Shown here: positions 1 through 7,384 of the stretch, in pieces
Numbering within the stretch: the stretch's first letter is position 1
How the letters are laid out: each line of letters begins with the position of its first letter
DNA from: an uncultured bacterium
GTDB taxonomy: Bacteria; Bacillota; Clostridia; Lachnospirales; Lachnospiraceae
Length of the DNA: 35,675 nucleotides
Direction: 5' to 3'
NCBI GenBank assembly: GCA_947243845.1
Contig: CAMXIF010000031.1
Span: forward strand, 1-35,675
The notes under the pieces: generated by a model
Database searches by the model: none
The model's input: the letters and a program-made list of their open reading frames with translations, nothing else
What the model was told of the DNA's origin: nothing
Translations under genes and position numbers: made by a program

Positions 1-148
1 CCTTTTTCAGTATAATCTTTAACAGAAGCTCCGTTGCTTCTATATTACCGTCAAATACCATTGACATCAAATCATCATCAAATAGACTCATTCCGTCAAC
101 AATCTGCTCTACAGTTCTGGTATCCTGTCGTATTTCTTCTCCAGCCAC
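1..148 (-). CDS. Rpn-family PD-(D/E)XK nuclease / putative transposase, N-terminal fragment
   Basis: Only the first 49 codons are in the window; the gene continues past base 1. The minus-strand frame reads IVDGMSLFDDDLMSMVF, then DGNIEATELLLKIILKK. This matches the conserved opening of the Rpn (recombination-promoting nuclease) / PD-(D/E)XK nuclease family transposase proteins that are multicopy in Lachnospiraceae (family knowledge). The catalytic residues lie outside the window. I place the start at a GTG at 148-146, because an AAGGCGG ribosome binding site sits about 7 bases upstream and the same frame meets a stop further up. A different frame over 109-291 has an ATG but no family resemblance. 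The family is linked to RecA-independent recombination, but whether this copy is active cannot be judged. Confidence 0.7.
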   Translation of the reverse strand, partial: MAGEEIRQDTRTVEQIVDGMSLFDDDLMSMVFDGNIEATELLLKIILKK

Positions 149-590
149 CTGATCACCGCCTTTTTTGACTGTCTTTTCTTTTGCCGTCTCATCATTAAGT
201 TACTATTATTATATCCCATCGTGCAAGGACTCACAATCTGATTTTTCCGAAAGCATAAATGAAATACGCAAATCAGCTGTCTCCCAAGCACATCCCTTCA
301 TCCATCCAGTACACCATTTACTATACCATTTCCCCACAAAAAGACGACTTTTGATGAATCAAGACAGATGATAGAACATGCCGCAAATCCCGTAAAATGG
401 GCACTTACGGCATACTATGAAACAAGTCGAAACGCACCCTCCACTGTCAAGAGGTGAGTGCTAACAAATTTATTAAAATTTTGCAAACCCCATACCGTTC
501 TTTAACGGAATGACAAGCACCCGCAAATAAGTAATAGACCGCCAACACCACACTATTTCGGAAAATGTTAAGAAAACGGGCAAAAGCGGA
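149..590. other. A/T-rich intergenic stretch with no supported gene
   Basis: No frame here gives a recognisable protein. A weak nested inverted repeat (ATGCCG at 378-383 with CGGCAT at 408-413, and CCC/GGG inside) is visible. From 531 to 590 the frame of the downstream HTH gene stays open and reads TISENVKKTGKSG, which resembles a lost N-terminal helix, but it has no start codon. The stretch looks like decayed sequence between mobile-element remnants. Confidence 0.4.
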
Positions 591-1004
591 TTGTCACAGG
601 AACATGTGGCAGAAAAATTGGGAGTAAGCAGGCAGACAATATCCAAGTGGGAACTCGATGAAACGCTTCCTGACATTAGGCAATCGAAGCGGCTTTCGAA
701 TCTTTATCATCTCACATTGGACGAGTTGATTGATTTTGATATTGACCTTAAAGAAATTGAACAGATTATCGAAAACTCAAATGAAGAAAAACAAAATGAG
801 ATTGATTGGAGCAACGCATGGAGCAAGAAATATCCGATTTTAGCAACATATCTTTCATTAGATGGAATAGAAAAGTATTCGGCACAGATAGAAAATATCT
901 GTAAAAAGGTAAAAGCCGAATTTGATTTTTCTGAACTGGATACCTTTTTGGTTGTAAAAGATATGGTATATCGGACATATAGAAAAAACAGACTCGAGAA
1001 TTGA
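591..1004 (+). CDS. HTH (XRE/Cro type) transcriptional regulator, N-terminus damaged
   Basis: The helix-turn-helix core LSQEHVAEKLGVSRQTISKW is unmistakable, followed by LPDIRQSKRLSNLYHLTLDE, the usual end of an HTH_3 domain. The C-terminal 80 residues are a charged tail of unknown role. The only usable start is a TTG at 591, which leaves out the first helix of the domain. The in-frame codons before it (ENVKKTGKSG) look like a normal first helix, yet a TAA at 528 closes the frame and no ATG, GTG or TTG lies between. The gene is therefore probably truncated or degenerate, or the true start was lost by mutation. It lies 30 bases before an MFS transporter pseudogene on the same strand, a common regulator-transporter pairing, so it once probably controlled that pump. 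Confidence 0.6.
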   Translation: MSQEHVAEKLGVSRQTISKWELDETLPDIRQSKRLSNLYHLTLDELIDFDIDLKEIEQIIENSNEEKQNEIDWSNAWSKKYPILATYLSLDGIEKYSAQIENICKKVKAEFDFSELDTFLVVKDMVYRTYRKNRLEN

Positions 1005-1034
1005 ACATAGATAAAAGCGGGAGGAAACAAAAAT

Positions 1035-1886
1035 ATGAAAAAATCTTGGAAACGAAAGTTTCTGACAATCTCTATCGGACAAATGGCTTCATTGATCGGC
1101 AGTTCTGCCGTTCAGTTTTCACTGATTTGATGGATTGCCAGCGAAACGGGTTCGCCAATCATGATGGGGCTTTCCGGCTTAGCTGCGTTTTTACCGGCAA
1201 CTCTTTTAAGCCCTGTTGCCGGAATCGCTGCAGACAGGTATCATAGAAAACATATTTGTATTTTGGCAGATTTGTTTATTGGATTCAGTGCAATGATCTT
1301 TGCTGTCCTGTTATGGAAATATGATATGCCTGTATGGACAGCGTTAGTCGTACTTTTTTTCAGAAGTTACCCTTTGATGACCAGTGACTATTTTCATGCG
1401 TCTGCATGGCATGGAAGTGCGGTAGAAGTTTTGTATGCAGTGGGAATGATGACTGCGGCATTTCTCTTTGGAAGTATCATCAAAGTAAAACGGCATTTGT
1501 TATTTTCTTATTTTGGATTGCTGGGCATAGGCATTGTGTCTGCAATCGGAGGTGTTTTGCCGCCCAAGATGTGGGCATGGTTCATTTTTGCTATCATATG
1601 CGGGATTATGGGAGCGTTTGGAAATGTTCATAGTATTCCATTGATCGCTTATATGCAAACAACGATTCCAGCAGAAAAAATGGGAAGAGCATTTGCACTT
1701 ATTGCTTTGGCTGCGTCTCTTTCTATGCCGTTAGGTCTGCTGATCAGTTCTCCTATCGCAGAAAAAGTTGGTGTTAATATCTGGTTCTTGATATCTGGAA
1801 TTGGAACAACAGTCATAACCCTAATTAGTCTTTGGATTCATCATAAGATAGCAACCCCAGCCAACGGTAAAATGAAAGACACATAA
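1035..1886 (+). pseudogene. MFS drug-efflux-type transporter, broken
   Basis: A GGGAGG site precedes an ATG at 1035, and the frame opens MKKSWKRKFLTISIGQMASL, a typical first transmembrane helix of an MFS exporter (EntS / macrolide-efflux-like). A TGA at 1128-1130 then interrupts it inside FSLI*WIASETGSP. Relatives have two tryptophans there, so a TGG-to-TGA change is the simplest reading. After the stop the same frame is open to 1886 (GLSGLAAFLPATLLSPVAGI, then the loop AADRYHRK). Near 1355-1400 the sequence jumps from about helix 4 into a helix-7-like region, and the total is about 284 codons where the family has about 400, so an internal deletion is also likely. A fragment of 241 residues could start at 1161, but it would lack the first helix. 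I judge it non-functional. Confidence 0.75.
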
Positions 1887-1926
1887 ATGCACTGCCATTG
1901 ACCTCCCTGTCTGCTGTCGTCAAAAA

Positions 1927-1952
1927 GCGTTGGAATGCTCCCACTCCAACGC
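1927..1952 (+). terminator. Imperfect hairpin after the MFS pseudogene
   Basis: GCGTTGGAATG pairs with CACTCCAACGC (11 bp, one G-U) across a 4-base loop. There is no T-run afterwards, so its role as a terminator is uncertain. It lies between the plus-strand pseudogene and the 3' end of the minus-strand GGDEF gene. Confidence 0.35.
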
Positions 1953-2018
1953 CCGGAACAGGGCAAACCACCAGACCCTGCAACTTCCTCTGCCTGGCCT
2001 TATGCCCTGAATACCACC

Positions 2019-3362
2019 CTATTTCCTCCTATTTATCCCTGCAGCCGCATAATAGGAGGCCTTGTCTTTGTACATCAGTTTCTCCGCCTCTGTCATGATG
2101 CCATGGATGCCCTCTGCCACATCGTTTCTCCAAACTGCGCCGACCGACATATTCACATCATATTCTTTCATATATGCTTTCATCTTCTCCACTTGCTCCC
2201 CAAACTCCGTCTCGCCAATACCTGCACTAATGGCCAACAGTTCATCTCCGCCTATACGGAACAGTGTATACGAAGCATCAAATGCTTCCCGCATACACCT
2301 GCAGGCAGAAAGGATCAGACGGTCACCAGCCTCATGTCCCGCCTCATCATTCACCCGTTTTAATCCGGTAATGTCTCCATAAACCATACCAATGCTGCAG
2401 TCAGGCCTGATATTTTCCAAATATTCCTTCATGGCATATCGATTGCCAAACTGTGTCAGTTGGTCGGAATATGACATGGCCTGCAAGTTTCTGACCAGGT
2501 TTCTCATTTTTAATAAAGATTCTATAAAATGTCCCATAATCTGAAGCATATTTGATGTATAACCCAAAGCTTCCACCGGCGGATTATCCACTCCATAAAA
2601 TCCGATCACATTGCCATCGCTGCAAAGAGGTACTACAACAACAGAAGAAATATTCTGCCGTTTTAAGGTTTCATATACCAGAATGTCTTTCGTCCGGATT
2701 TTTTCGATATTGTCAATCACCACACACTTATCTTCGTAAAAAATACGATACCATCCCGCACAGACCTCCGGCGGAACATTTTGCAGATTATCTTTCTCCG
2801 GCGTAACTCCGTTTGCAACCCACTCATAGGTATTGTCATCGCCGCCCTTATCATTTTTCTCAAAAATATATGCTCTTTCGCCTTCCAGCGCCTTTCCCAG
2901 ATACTCTAACACGATTTTCAGTGAATTTTCCGGATCAGACGCCTGCAGGGCAATCCGCAGCGCTTCATTGATCAATGACTCCAGATGCTGATAATTATGT
3001 ACCATATTTTTCTGCTGATTGTCAGCGCTGACATCCATAGCAAGTTCTACACGCACACGCCTTCCGTCTATTTGCTGCATAGTATCTTTTACCATCAGAT
3101 ATTTATTCAGTACAGGATTATAGTAACGCCATTCCTTAAAATATCCCTCTGACAATTCCCGTCCATTACAGATTGCACAAGGTGCAGAGGCTTTCTGCAT
3201 CACCTCATAGCATTTCTTGCCCGCTAACTGCTCTGCCGACTGCAGTCCATACAATTGTAAAGCCTTCTTATTCATATAAAGCAATTCGTGCGTATCTATG
3301 TCCGCAGCATAAACCAATTCATTCATTTCATCAAAAAATTTCCACATTTCAATCTCGGCCAT
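2019..3362 (-). CDS. PAS-GAF-GGDEF protein, probable diguanylate cyclase
   Basis: The 447-residue soluble protein has three parts. Residues 1-115 are a PAS domain containing a Cys cluster (C51, C62, C65; APCAICNG), a variant seen in Clostridia GGDEF proteins. Residues 120-285 are GAF-like (SSVVVVPLCSDGNVIGFYGV). Residues 295-447 are a GGDEF domain. The active-site loop is RIGGDEL (371-375), with Leu in place of the final Phe. The metal-binding D330 (GDITGLKRVND) and the closing motif AEKLMYKDKASYY are kept, so cyclic-di-GMP synthesis is plausible. The RxxD inhibitory site normally found just before GGDEF is absent, so product feedback at that site is unlikely. The start ATG has an AAGGAAGG ribosome binding site, and a good promoter lies upstream at 3425-3453. 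It appears monocistronic. Confidence 0.88.
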   Translation of the reverse strand: MAEIEMWKFFDEMNELVYAADIDTHELLYMNKKALQLYGLQSAEQLAGKKCYEVMQKASAPCAICNGRELSEGYFKEWRYYNPVLNKYLMVKDTMQQIDGRRVRVELAMDVSADNQQKNMVHNYQHLESLINEALRIALQASDPENSLKIVLEYLGKALEGERAYIFEKNDKGGDDNTYEWVANGVTPEKDNLQNVPPEVCAGWYRIFYEDKCVVIDNIEKIRTKDILVYETLKRQNISSVVVVPLCSDGNVIGFYGVDNPPVEALGYTSNMLQIMGHFIESLLKMRNLVRNLQAMSYSDQLTQFGNRYAMKEYLENIRPDCSIGMVYGDITGLKRVNDEAGHEAGDRLILSACRCMREAFDASYTLFRIGGDELLAISAGIGETEFGEQVEKMKAYMKEYDVNMSVGAVWRNDVAEGIHGIMTEAEKLMYKDKASYYAAAGINRRK

Positions 3363-3424
3363 TACTGCCCTTCCTTTCTTATCTCATATATCATCGTAAA
3401 TTATCTTGCTTTCACTTTTGTACT

Positions 3425-3453
3425 ATCATATCTAATAATCCTTATCTCTGCAA
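3425..3453 (-). promoter_or_regulatory. Sigma-A promoter of the GGDEF gene
   Basis: On the minus strand TTGCAG (3453-3448), a 17-base spacer and TATGAT (3430-3425) give a near-consensus vegetative promoter. Transcription would start about 55-60 bases before the ATG at 3362. Confidence 0.6.
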
Positions 3454-3477
3454 TAGTCTGTTTATTTTTGCATATAA

Positions 3478-3513
3478 GTAGACAGGATACTTTTCATCCG
3501 GTATCCTGTCTAC
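3478..3513. terminator. Strong hairpin terminator between DUF6056 and GGDEF genes
   Basis: A perfect 13-bp stem (GTAGACAGGATAC with GTATCCTGTCTAC, loop of 10) is centred at 3495. T-rich sequence follows on the plus side and TTATAT on the minus side. It would end the minus-strand DUF6056 transcript before the GGDEF promoter. Confidence 0.7.
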
Positions 3514-3574
3514 TTTCTTTCCTGTCATCATCAGTCTGTCTTTTGATTTCATAGATTATGCAGTCATACTCCTG

Positions 3575-4123
3575 CTACTCTCCCCCATATTCAACCACCA
3601 CCGAGTTTAGATGAAACAGGGCCGCAACATCTTTGTTGGTCTGACAATCTGCTTCTGTGGTAATGCCCTGGGAATAAGTCACCTTTGTAGGCGGCAGTTC
3701 CGGCAGCTGTAAATAAACATCTGTACCATCCTCCGCCGCTTCTAACGCATCCAGTACCTCCCTGCGCAAACCAAAAACTTCCTGTACCGTTCCATCAGAG
3801 ATTTCCCTGATCAGTTCTATGGAAAATCCGGAAAGGATTTCTTCCGGCTGATCCTTCAGTAACAAGAAACTTCCCGCGCACACACAAAGACTGCACACGG
3901 TACCTGTCAGATAAAGAGATTTGTTTCGTCTGCCTTTCTCTGAGAGTATCTGTAAAATATACTGTGCAATATATAATAAACCAAACAAAAGAGAAAAGCG
4001 GATTTCCAGTTCCGCTACATATTGGGTTCTGTCACTGGCAAGCCCGCCGCCATGATATCCCAATACAACCGGGAAAATGCACAGAAAATTGCTCATGAGC
4101 ACACCACCGGCCACAAGAAGCAC
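3575..4123 (-). CDS. DUF6056-type membrane protein, C-terminal part (frameshifted)
   Basis: This 182-codon frame carries the end of the membrane protein begun at 5111. It has two hydrophobic segments early (VLLVAGGVLMSNFLCIFPVV; FSLLFGLLYIAQYIL), a third near residues 70-90, then a polar, probably extracytoplasmic tail. The GTG at 4123 has no ribosome binding site. Removing one G from the run at 4155-4162 fuses it exactly to the upstream frame (EVRGGRSKRPLTWIGVLLVA), giving a 511-residue protein, the length expected for the family. I therefore read it as the displaced 3' half of one gene, not as an independent gene. Alone it is unlikely to be translated. Confidence 0.65.
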   Translation of the reverse strand: MLLVAGGVLMSNFLCIFPVVLGYHGGGLASDRTQYVAELEIRFSLLFGLLYIAQYILQILSEKGRRNKSLYLTGTVCSLCVCAGSFLLLKDQPEEILSGFSIELIREISDGTVQEVFGLRREVLDALEAAEDGTDVYLQLPELPPTKVTYSQGITTEADCQTNKDVAALFHLNSVVVEYGGE

Positions 4124-4145
4124 CCCGATCCAGGTAAGAGGTCTT

Positions 4146-5111
4146 TTACTTCTGCCCCCCCCTCACCTCAAAACAGATACCACCCAAAACCAATATCACT
4201 GCCAGCGTAATAAATAGCGGATCCTGCCATATGCGGCTAAATTCTTCCTTCTGAACCATTAACGTGTCTTTTATGGCATCCAGCACTCCATAATGGACAT
4301 CCCCCATGGTAGATTGGCTTCTTTTTATACTTCCCGGAGCGGCAACATTGATGAGCGCACCGCAAAACGAGATAAGAAACGGACAAATGTCCCATAGCTG
4401 AATCCGTTTTGCCTCCGGCTCAGCCGACAATAACACAGTCAGTATAATAAGCAGATGCCAGGAACAGACAAAAGACGCCACCTGGGGACTGGCTCCTGAT
4501 GCCAGAAATCCAAACAGCATAGAACCAATATAGTAACCCTTTTTTCCCTGAACCTTTGCCTCCAGCACACAACCAATCGAAAGGAACAAGCTGCCTATGC
4601 CGACCAAATATCCCAAAGCCGCCGTATACCAGTAAAACACGCCTTTTCCTATCCATGTTCCCGGCAAACCTAACATAGCAAACAGCAATACGGCATAGAG
4701 AAATAACTTTCTGTTTTGCTGGCTGTGCCTGTCACTTTCTGATTCTGATATCTGTGCGGAATTTATGACTGCATTGACCATGAAGTACAATGAGACCAAA
4801 AAGATAAGGGAGATCATCACCATAACAGCGCGAAATCCATTTAATCCGAATCGGCTAAACGGCATAATCGTAAAAAGCAATATATTTGTTGTATACGCGC
4901 CCTGCCAGTCCATAAAATAGTTCCATGCGGCATAGAGAGGCCCCCGGACAGGCCCCACGATACTGCTCAAATACAGGGATCCGTTTTCGGCAATAAAATC
5001 GTCTGCCGCCGGGTAGGTATATCCTGCACCATATAATAACGGTACCGCCAATATTAAGATAACACCCATCAGCAATACCGTAATGACCCATGCTCTCCTT
5101 TTTCCTTTCAC
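4146..5111 (-). CDS. DUF6056-type polytopic membrane protein, N-terminal part
   Basis: The 321-residue frame begins at a GTG with a GGGAGG site 9 bases upstream. It has about eight hydrophobic segments. After the first comes an outside loop with the DUF6056 hallmarks: ADDF (near residue 37) and DWQGAYTTNILLF (near 68-80). Family members are large membrane proteins that resemble glycosyltransferase or O-antigen-type membrane enzymes. Their biochemical role is not established, and I give none. The frame ends EVRGGQK at a TAA just after a run of eight G, and the remaining 190 residues continue in another frame (3575-4123). A dyad with a TATAAT in its loop (5182-5207) lies upstream and may control transcription. 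Confidence 0.75.
   Translation of the reverse strand: MKGKRRAWVITVLLMGVILILAVPLLYGAGYTYPAADDFIAENGSLYLSSIVGPVRGPLYAAWNYFMDWQGAYTTNILLFTIMPFSRFGLNGFRAVMVMISLIFLVSLYFMVNAVINSAQISESESDRHSQQNRKLFLYAVLLFAMLGLPGTWIGKGVFYWYTAALGYLVGIGSLFLSIGCVLEAKVQGKKGYYIGSMLFGFLASGASPQVASFVCSWHLLIILTVLLSAEPEAKRIQLWDICPFLISFCGALINVAAPGSIKRSQSTMGDVHYGVLDAIKDTLMVQKEEFSRIWQDPLFITLAVILVLGGICFEVRGGQK
4155..4162 (-). other. Run of eight G at a frameshift point
   Basis: Eight consecutive C on the plus strand (G on the coding strand) sit exactly where the DUF6056 reading frame breaks. Seven G would restore a continuous 511-residue protein. This may be a slippery tract switching the gene on and off, a fixed mutation, or a base-calling error in a homopolymer. 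Confidence 0.7.
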
Positions 5112-5181
5112 GCGTTTCTCCCTCCCATATGTATTATCTGCGCCGACCGTCTAACTCCATTGCCGCTTTTGCCCGTTGTAA

Positions 5182-5207
5182 AACTTTCCTATATTATACG
5201 GAAAGTT
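5182..5207 (-). promoter_or_regulatory. Operator-like perfect dyad around a -10 box
   Basis: AACTTTCC (5182-5189) and GGAAAGTT (5200-5207) form a perfect 8-bp inverted repeat with a 10-base centre. The centre contains TATAAT on the minus strand (5198-5193), about 82 bases before the DUF6056 start. Symmetry around a -10 box suggests a repressor site, but no regulator is identifiable. Confidence 0.45.
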
Positions 5208-5248
5208 ATATTGCTTTTGGTCGCCTGCCAGTAGACATTATTACATCA

Positions 5249-5331
5249 AAAATGGAGCATCCCTGCTCGGAATACTCCATGTTAACCGCATTGTTTATGT
5301 CCGCCCCCAAACCTAGTTGGGGACTTTCTTA
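5249..5331. other. Hairpin cluster between divergent genes
   Basis: Two structures are visible upstream of mscL. One is ATGGAG...CTCCAT around an inner GAGCA-TCCC-TGCTC hairpin (about 5250-5280). The other is CCCCAA-ACCTAG-TTGGGG (5305-5322) followed by ACTTTCTT. The second resembles a weak terminator, but no gene obviously feeds into it. Confidence 0.35.
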
Positions 5332-5339
5332 ATTCTATA

Positions 5340-5368
5340 ATGACAACCCTGCAAAACTATGCTATTAT
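5340..5368 (+). promoter_or_regulatory. Promoter of mscL
   Basis: ATGACA (5340-5345), a 17-base spacer and TATTAT (5363-5368) lie about 45 bases before the mscL ATG. This is a reasonable vegetative promoter with one mismatch in each box. Confidence 0.5.
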
Positions 5369-5413
5369 TTTAACAACAATCCAACTGACAATATGCGCAA
5401 AGAGGGAATTGAA

Positions 5414-5839
5414 ATGAAAAAAATGCTGGGAGAATTTAAAACATTTGCATTAAAAGGAAATATGATCGACTTGGCTGTAGGTATGATTATCGGCAGCGCT
5501 TTTACCGGAATTGTCGGTTCTCTGGTAAACGACATTTTCATGCCACTGCTCAGTATCTTTACCGGCAAGATTAATTTTAATAATCTGGTGATCGTTCTTG
5601 GCAGCGGCGAGAATGCAGCTACCATCAATTATGGTACTTTCCTGACACAGGTCGTCAACTTCCTTGTTGTCAGCTTCACTATATTCCTGATGATCCGTCA
5701 GATTAACAAGTTCCAGCATATGCATGAAAAAGAAGAAGTGAAAGAGGAAACGGAAAAAGAGTGTCCTTTCTGTAAAAGTAAAATTTCCATCCAGGCCACT
5801 CGTTGTCCCCATTGTACATCTGTTCTGGAGAATGTCTGA
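5414..5839 (+). CDS. mscL: Large-conductance mechanosensitive channel MscL with C-terminal zinc ribbon
   Basis: MscL opens a wide pore when the membrane is stretched and releases solutes during osmotic downshock. The N-terminus is classical: [20 protein letters not shown] followed by [20 protein letters not shown] for the amphipathic helix and pore-lining TM1. TM2 is [13 protein letters not shown] start at ATG 5414 because AGAGGG lies 7 bases upstream; an in-frame ATG at 5393 has no such site. The protein is 141 residues, normal for the family. Its end is unusual: residues 116-134 hold CPFC and CPHC, a four-cysteine zinc-ribbon knuckle replacing the usual charged cytoplasmic helix end. The gene has its own promoter and converges on the next gene with only 36 bases between stops. 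Confidence 0.95.
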   Translation: MKKMLGEFKTFALKGNMIDLAVGMIIGSAFTGIVGSLVNDIFMPLLSIFTGKINFNNLVIVLGSGENAATINYGTFLTQVVNFLVVSFTIFLMIRQINKFQHMHEKEEVKEETEKECPFCKSKISIQATRCPHCTSVLENV

Positions 5840-5875
5840 ACCACTTCCGCCAGAAGAGAATTTGCTGCGCAGAAA

Positions 5876-7162
5876 TTATTTGGCAGGGACTTGTGAACAC
5901 CGATCCACAGCCCCTGCCAATGATCGTTTCAGTCCCTTCTTGCTGATCGGGATTCCCTCCTCGTATATTACCAATATATATGCCTGCTCCTCATACAATG
6001 CCTGCCATTTGGCCTGGTATGTCTCCCCATCTACAGATATCCCGTCAATCTCATATTCCTCGGTAAACCCATTGTGGGAAAGGGGTGGGCTCAAATGCAT
6101 ATTGCAGATTAACTCTGCTTTTCCTTCCTCCACCCTGTAGAAATCAGTATTCTCTTCTCCCTGTCCCATAAAATGGCTGAAAATCACGCCTCCTCTTTCC
6201 ATATACCGCATCCGGCCAAAGGAACCAAATTCCCCTAATTCCACCACCGTATCCTGATAAAAAGTAAAAACTCTAACTCCTGCGGCATGACAGTAATCCT
6301 CTATCAACAGCAGCTCCGGAACCTCATCATCATCAATATAAGCCAAACTAAATCTCGCAAATCCTGTTTCCGCATACTCGCTGTCCTGGGCATATTCCTC
6401 CAAATATCTAAGATATGCCAGCGCATATGGCTCTTTTAAGGCTTCTTCTCTGGCAGCGCTCACGGACTGTATTTCCACCACCTCATTAACGGCTGTATAC
6501 GCTTTTCCCTCGCAGTATTCCAACCGGACATGGGTTTCGTCCTCCAACTCGATATCATGAATTGCCGACATCGGGTCTGCTGTTTCACTGAAATCCCTGT
6601 ATATCTCCTGATATAGAATCCCTTCCTCAAAAATATCTGTCAAAATCAAAGGATTCCCCTCCAGATAATTACTCACCGGCCGATGTGCAATATACTGTTC
6701 CCCAAACAGCTTTGCATTATAAAAAGTATCCGATATCGCTCCGTCCTCTTTCCGAAAATAGAAGGTATATCTTGCCGGACTTCCCACGCTGACGCCGATC
6801 TCCAGAATCCCCTCCGATACTTCCTTGACCCACGACTTCTCCGGGTAGACCTCTGAATAAACCTTTTCTCCTTCCTTATCATATAGGATTATTTCATATC
6901 CATCCAACGTCTTCTGCATGGAAAACTGCTCATTACATACGCTGCTTTCCATCTCCTCTTCCTGCAGCAGGACTGTATCTGTCTTATTCTGTTGCAGAAC
7001 CTGTGTATTTCCGGGAAAGTATACTTCCCTCTGCACCACCGCATCCGTCTCACCCTGGAGCACATCAGAAGAGCTTCCGGTACAGATCACACCGCTTCGC
7101 GCATACCAATATAGTAAAGCTGTCACCAGACAAAGCGCTCCGGCCATCATAATCCGTTTCAA
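5876..7162 (-). CDS. Membrane-anchored or secreted protein of unknown function
   Basis: This 428-residue protein begins with a short positive N-terminus and one hydrophobic segment (MMAGALCLVTALLYWYA), a signal peptide or anchor, so the rest probably lies outside the membrane. I do not recognise the family. Residues about 295-320 read FSLAYIDDDEVPELLLIEDY, a pattern resembling the D-x-D-x-D-x-x-x-E-L calcium-like loop common in secreted Clostridia proteins. The end is positively charged. The start is a TTG at 7162, chosen because AAGGAG lies 8 bases upstream. A promoter (7212-7240) precedes it. It is divergent from the TIR gene at 7385, and the two promoters lie about 100 bases apart, so shared control is possible. 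Confidence 0.7.
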   Translation of the reverse strand: MKRIMMAGALCLVTALLYWYARSGVICTGSSSDVLQGETDAVVQREVYFPGNTQVLQQNKTDTVLLQEEEMESSVCNEQFSMQKTLDGYEIILYDKEGEKVYSEVYPEKSWVKEVSEGILEIGVSVGSPARYTFYFRKEDGAISDTFYNAKLFGEQYIAHRPVSNYLEGNPLILTDIFEEGILYQEIYRDFSETADPMSAIHDIELEDETHVRLEYCEGKAYTAVNEVVEIQSVSAAREEALKEPYALAYLRYLEEYAQDSEYAETGFARFSLAYIDDDEVPELLLIEDYCHAAGVRVFTFYQDTVVELGEFGSFGRMRYMERGGVIFSHFMGQGEENTDFYRVEEGKAELICNMHLSPPLSHNGFTEEYEIDGISVDGETYQAKWQALYEEQAYILVIYEEGIPISKKGLKRSLAGAVDRCSQVPAK

Positions 7163-7211
7163 CCTTCTGTCTCCTTTACCAACACCTATAAAACATTATC
7201 CCTTTAAAATA

Positions 7212-7240
7212 ATCATACTTCCCCCGCTTCCTATTTTCAA
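7212..7240 (-). promoter_or_regulatory. Promoter of the secreted unknown gene
   Basis: On the minus strand TTGAAA (7240-7235), a 17-base spacer and TATGAT (7217-7212) precede the TTG start at 7162 by about 50 bases. Confidence 0.55.
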
Positions 7241-7309
7241 TATGAACTTGACGGCCAGTGTGTCCAAAGGCTAACCTGCCACCACTCAATGTCTATTGCT
7301 GTTATTTTA

Positions 7310-7338
7310 TTGAAAAAAACACCGGGCAATGATAAAAT
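7310..7338 (+). promoter_or_regulatory. Promoter of the TIR-DUF6273 gene
   Basis: TTGAAA (7310-7315), a 17-base spacer and TAAAAT (7333-7338). Transcription would begin near 7345, downstream of the first in-frame ATG at 7289, which supports ATG 7385 as the true start. Confidence 0.55.
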
Positions 7339-7384
7339 AAGACGCAATGAGTCAGATTTTCCGTCAGAACAGGAGTATCATTTT

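Noticed and set aside
1128..1130. TGA in the MFS gene as recoded tryptophan or selenocysteine
   Set aside because: Other genes here use TGG for Trp and TGA as stop (for example the HTH stop at 1002-1004). The position is a Trp in relatives, and the gene also has an internal deletion, so decay is the simpler reading.
1927..1952. REP-type mobile repeat
   Set aside because: Only one copy is visible in the window, so it is described only as a hairpin.
5832..6140. Open frame running on from the end of mscL
   Set aside because: It overlaps the mscL stop and the 3' end of the minus-strand gene at 5876, and the peptide looks like random translation of antisense sequence.
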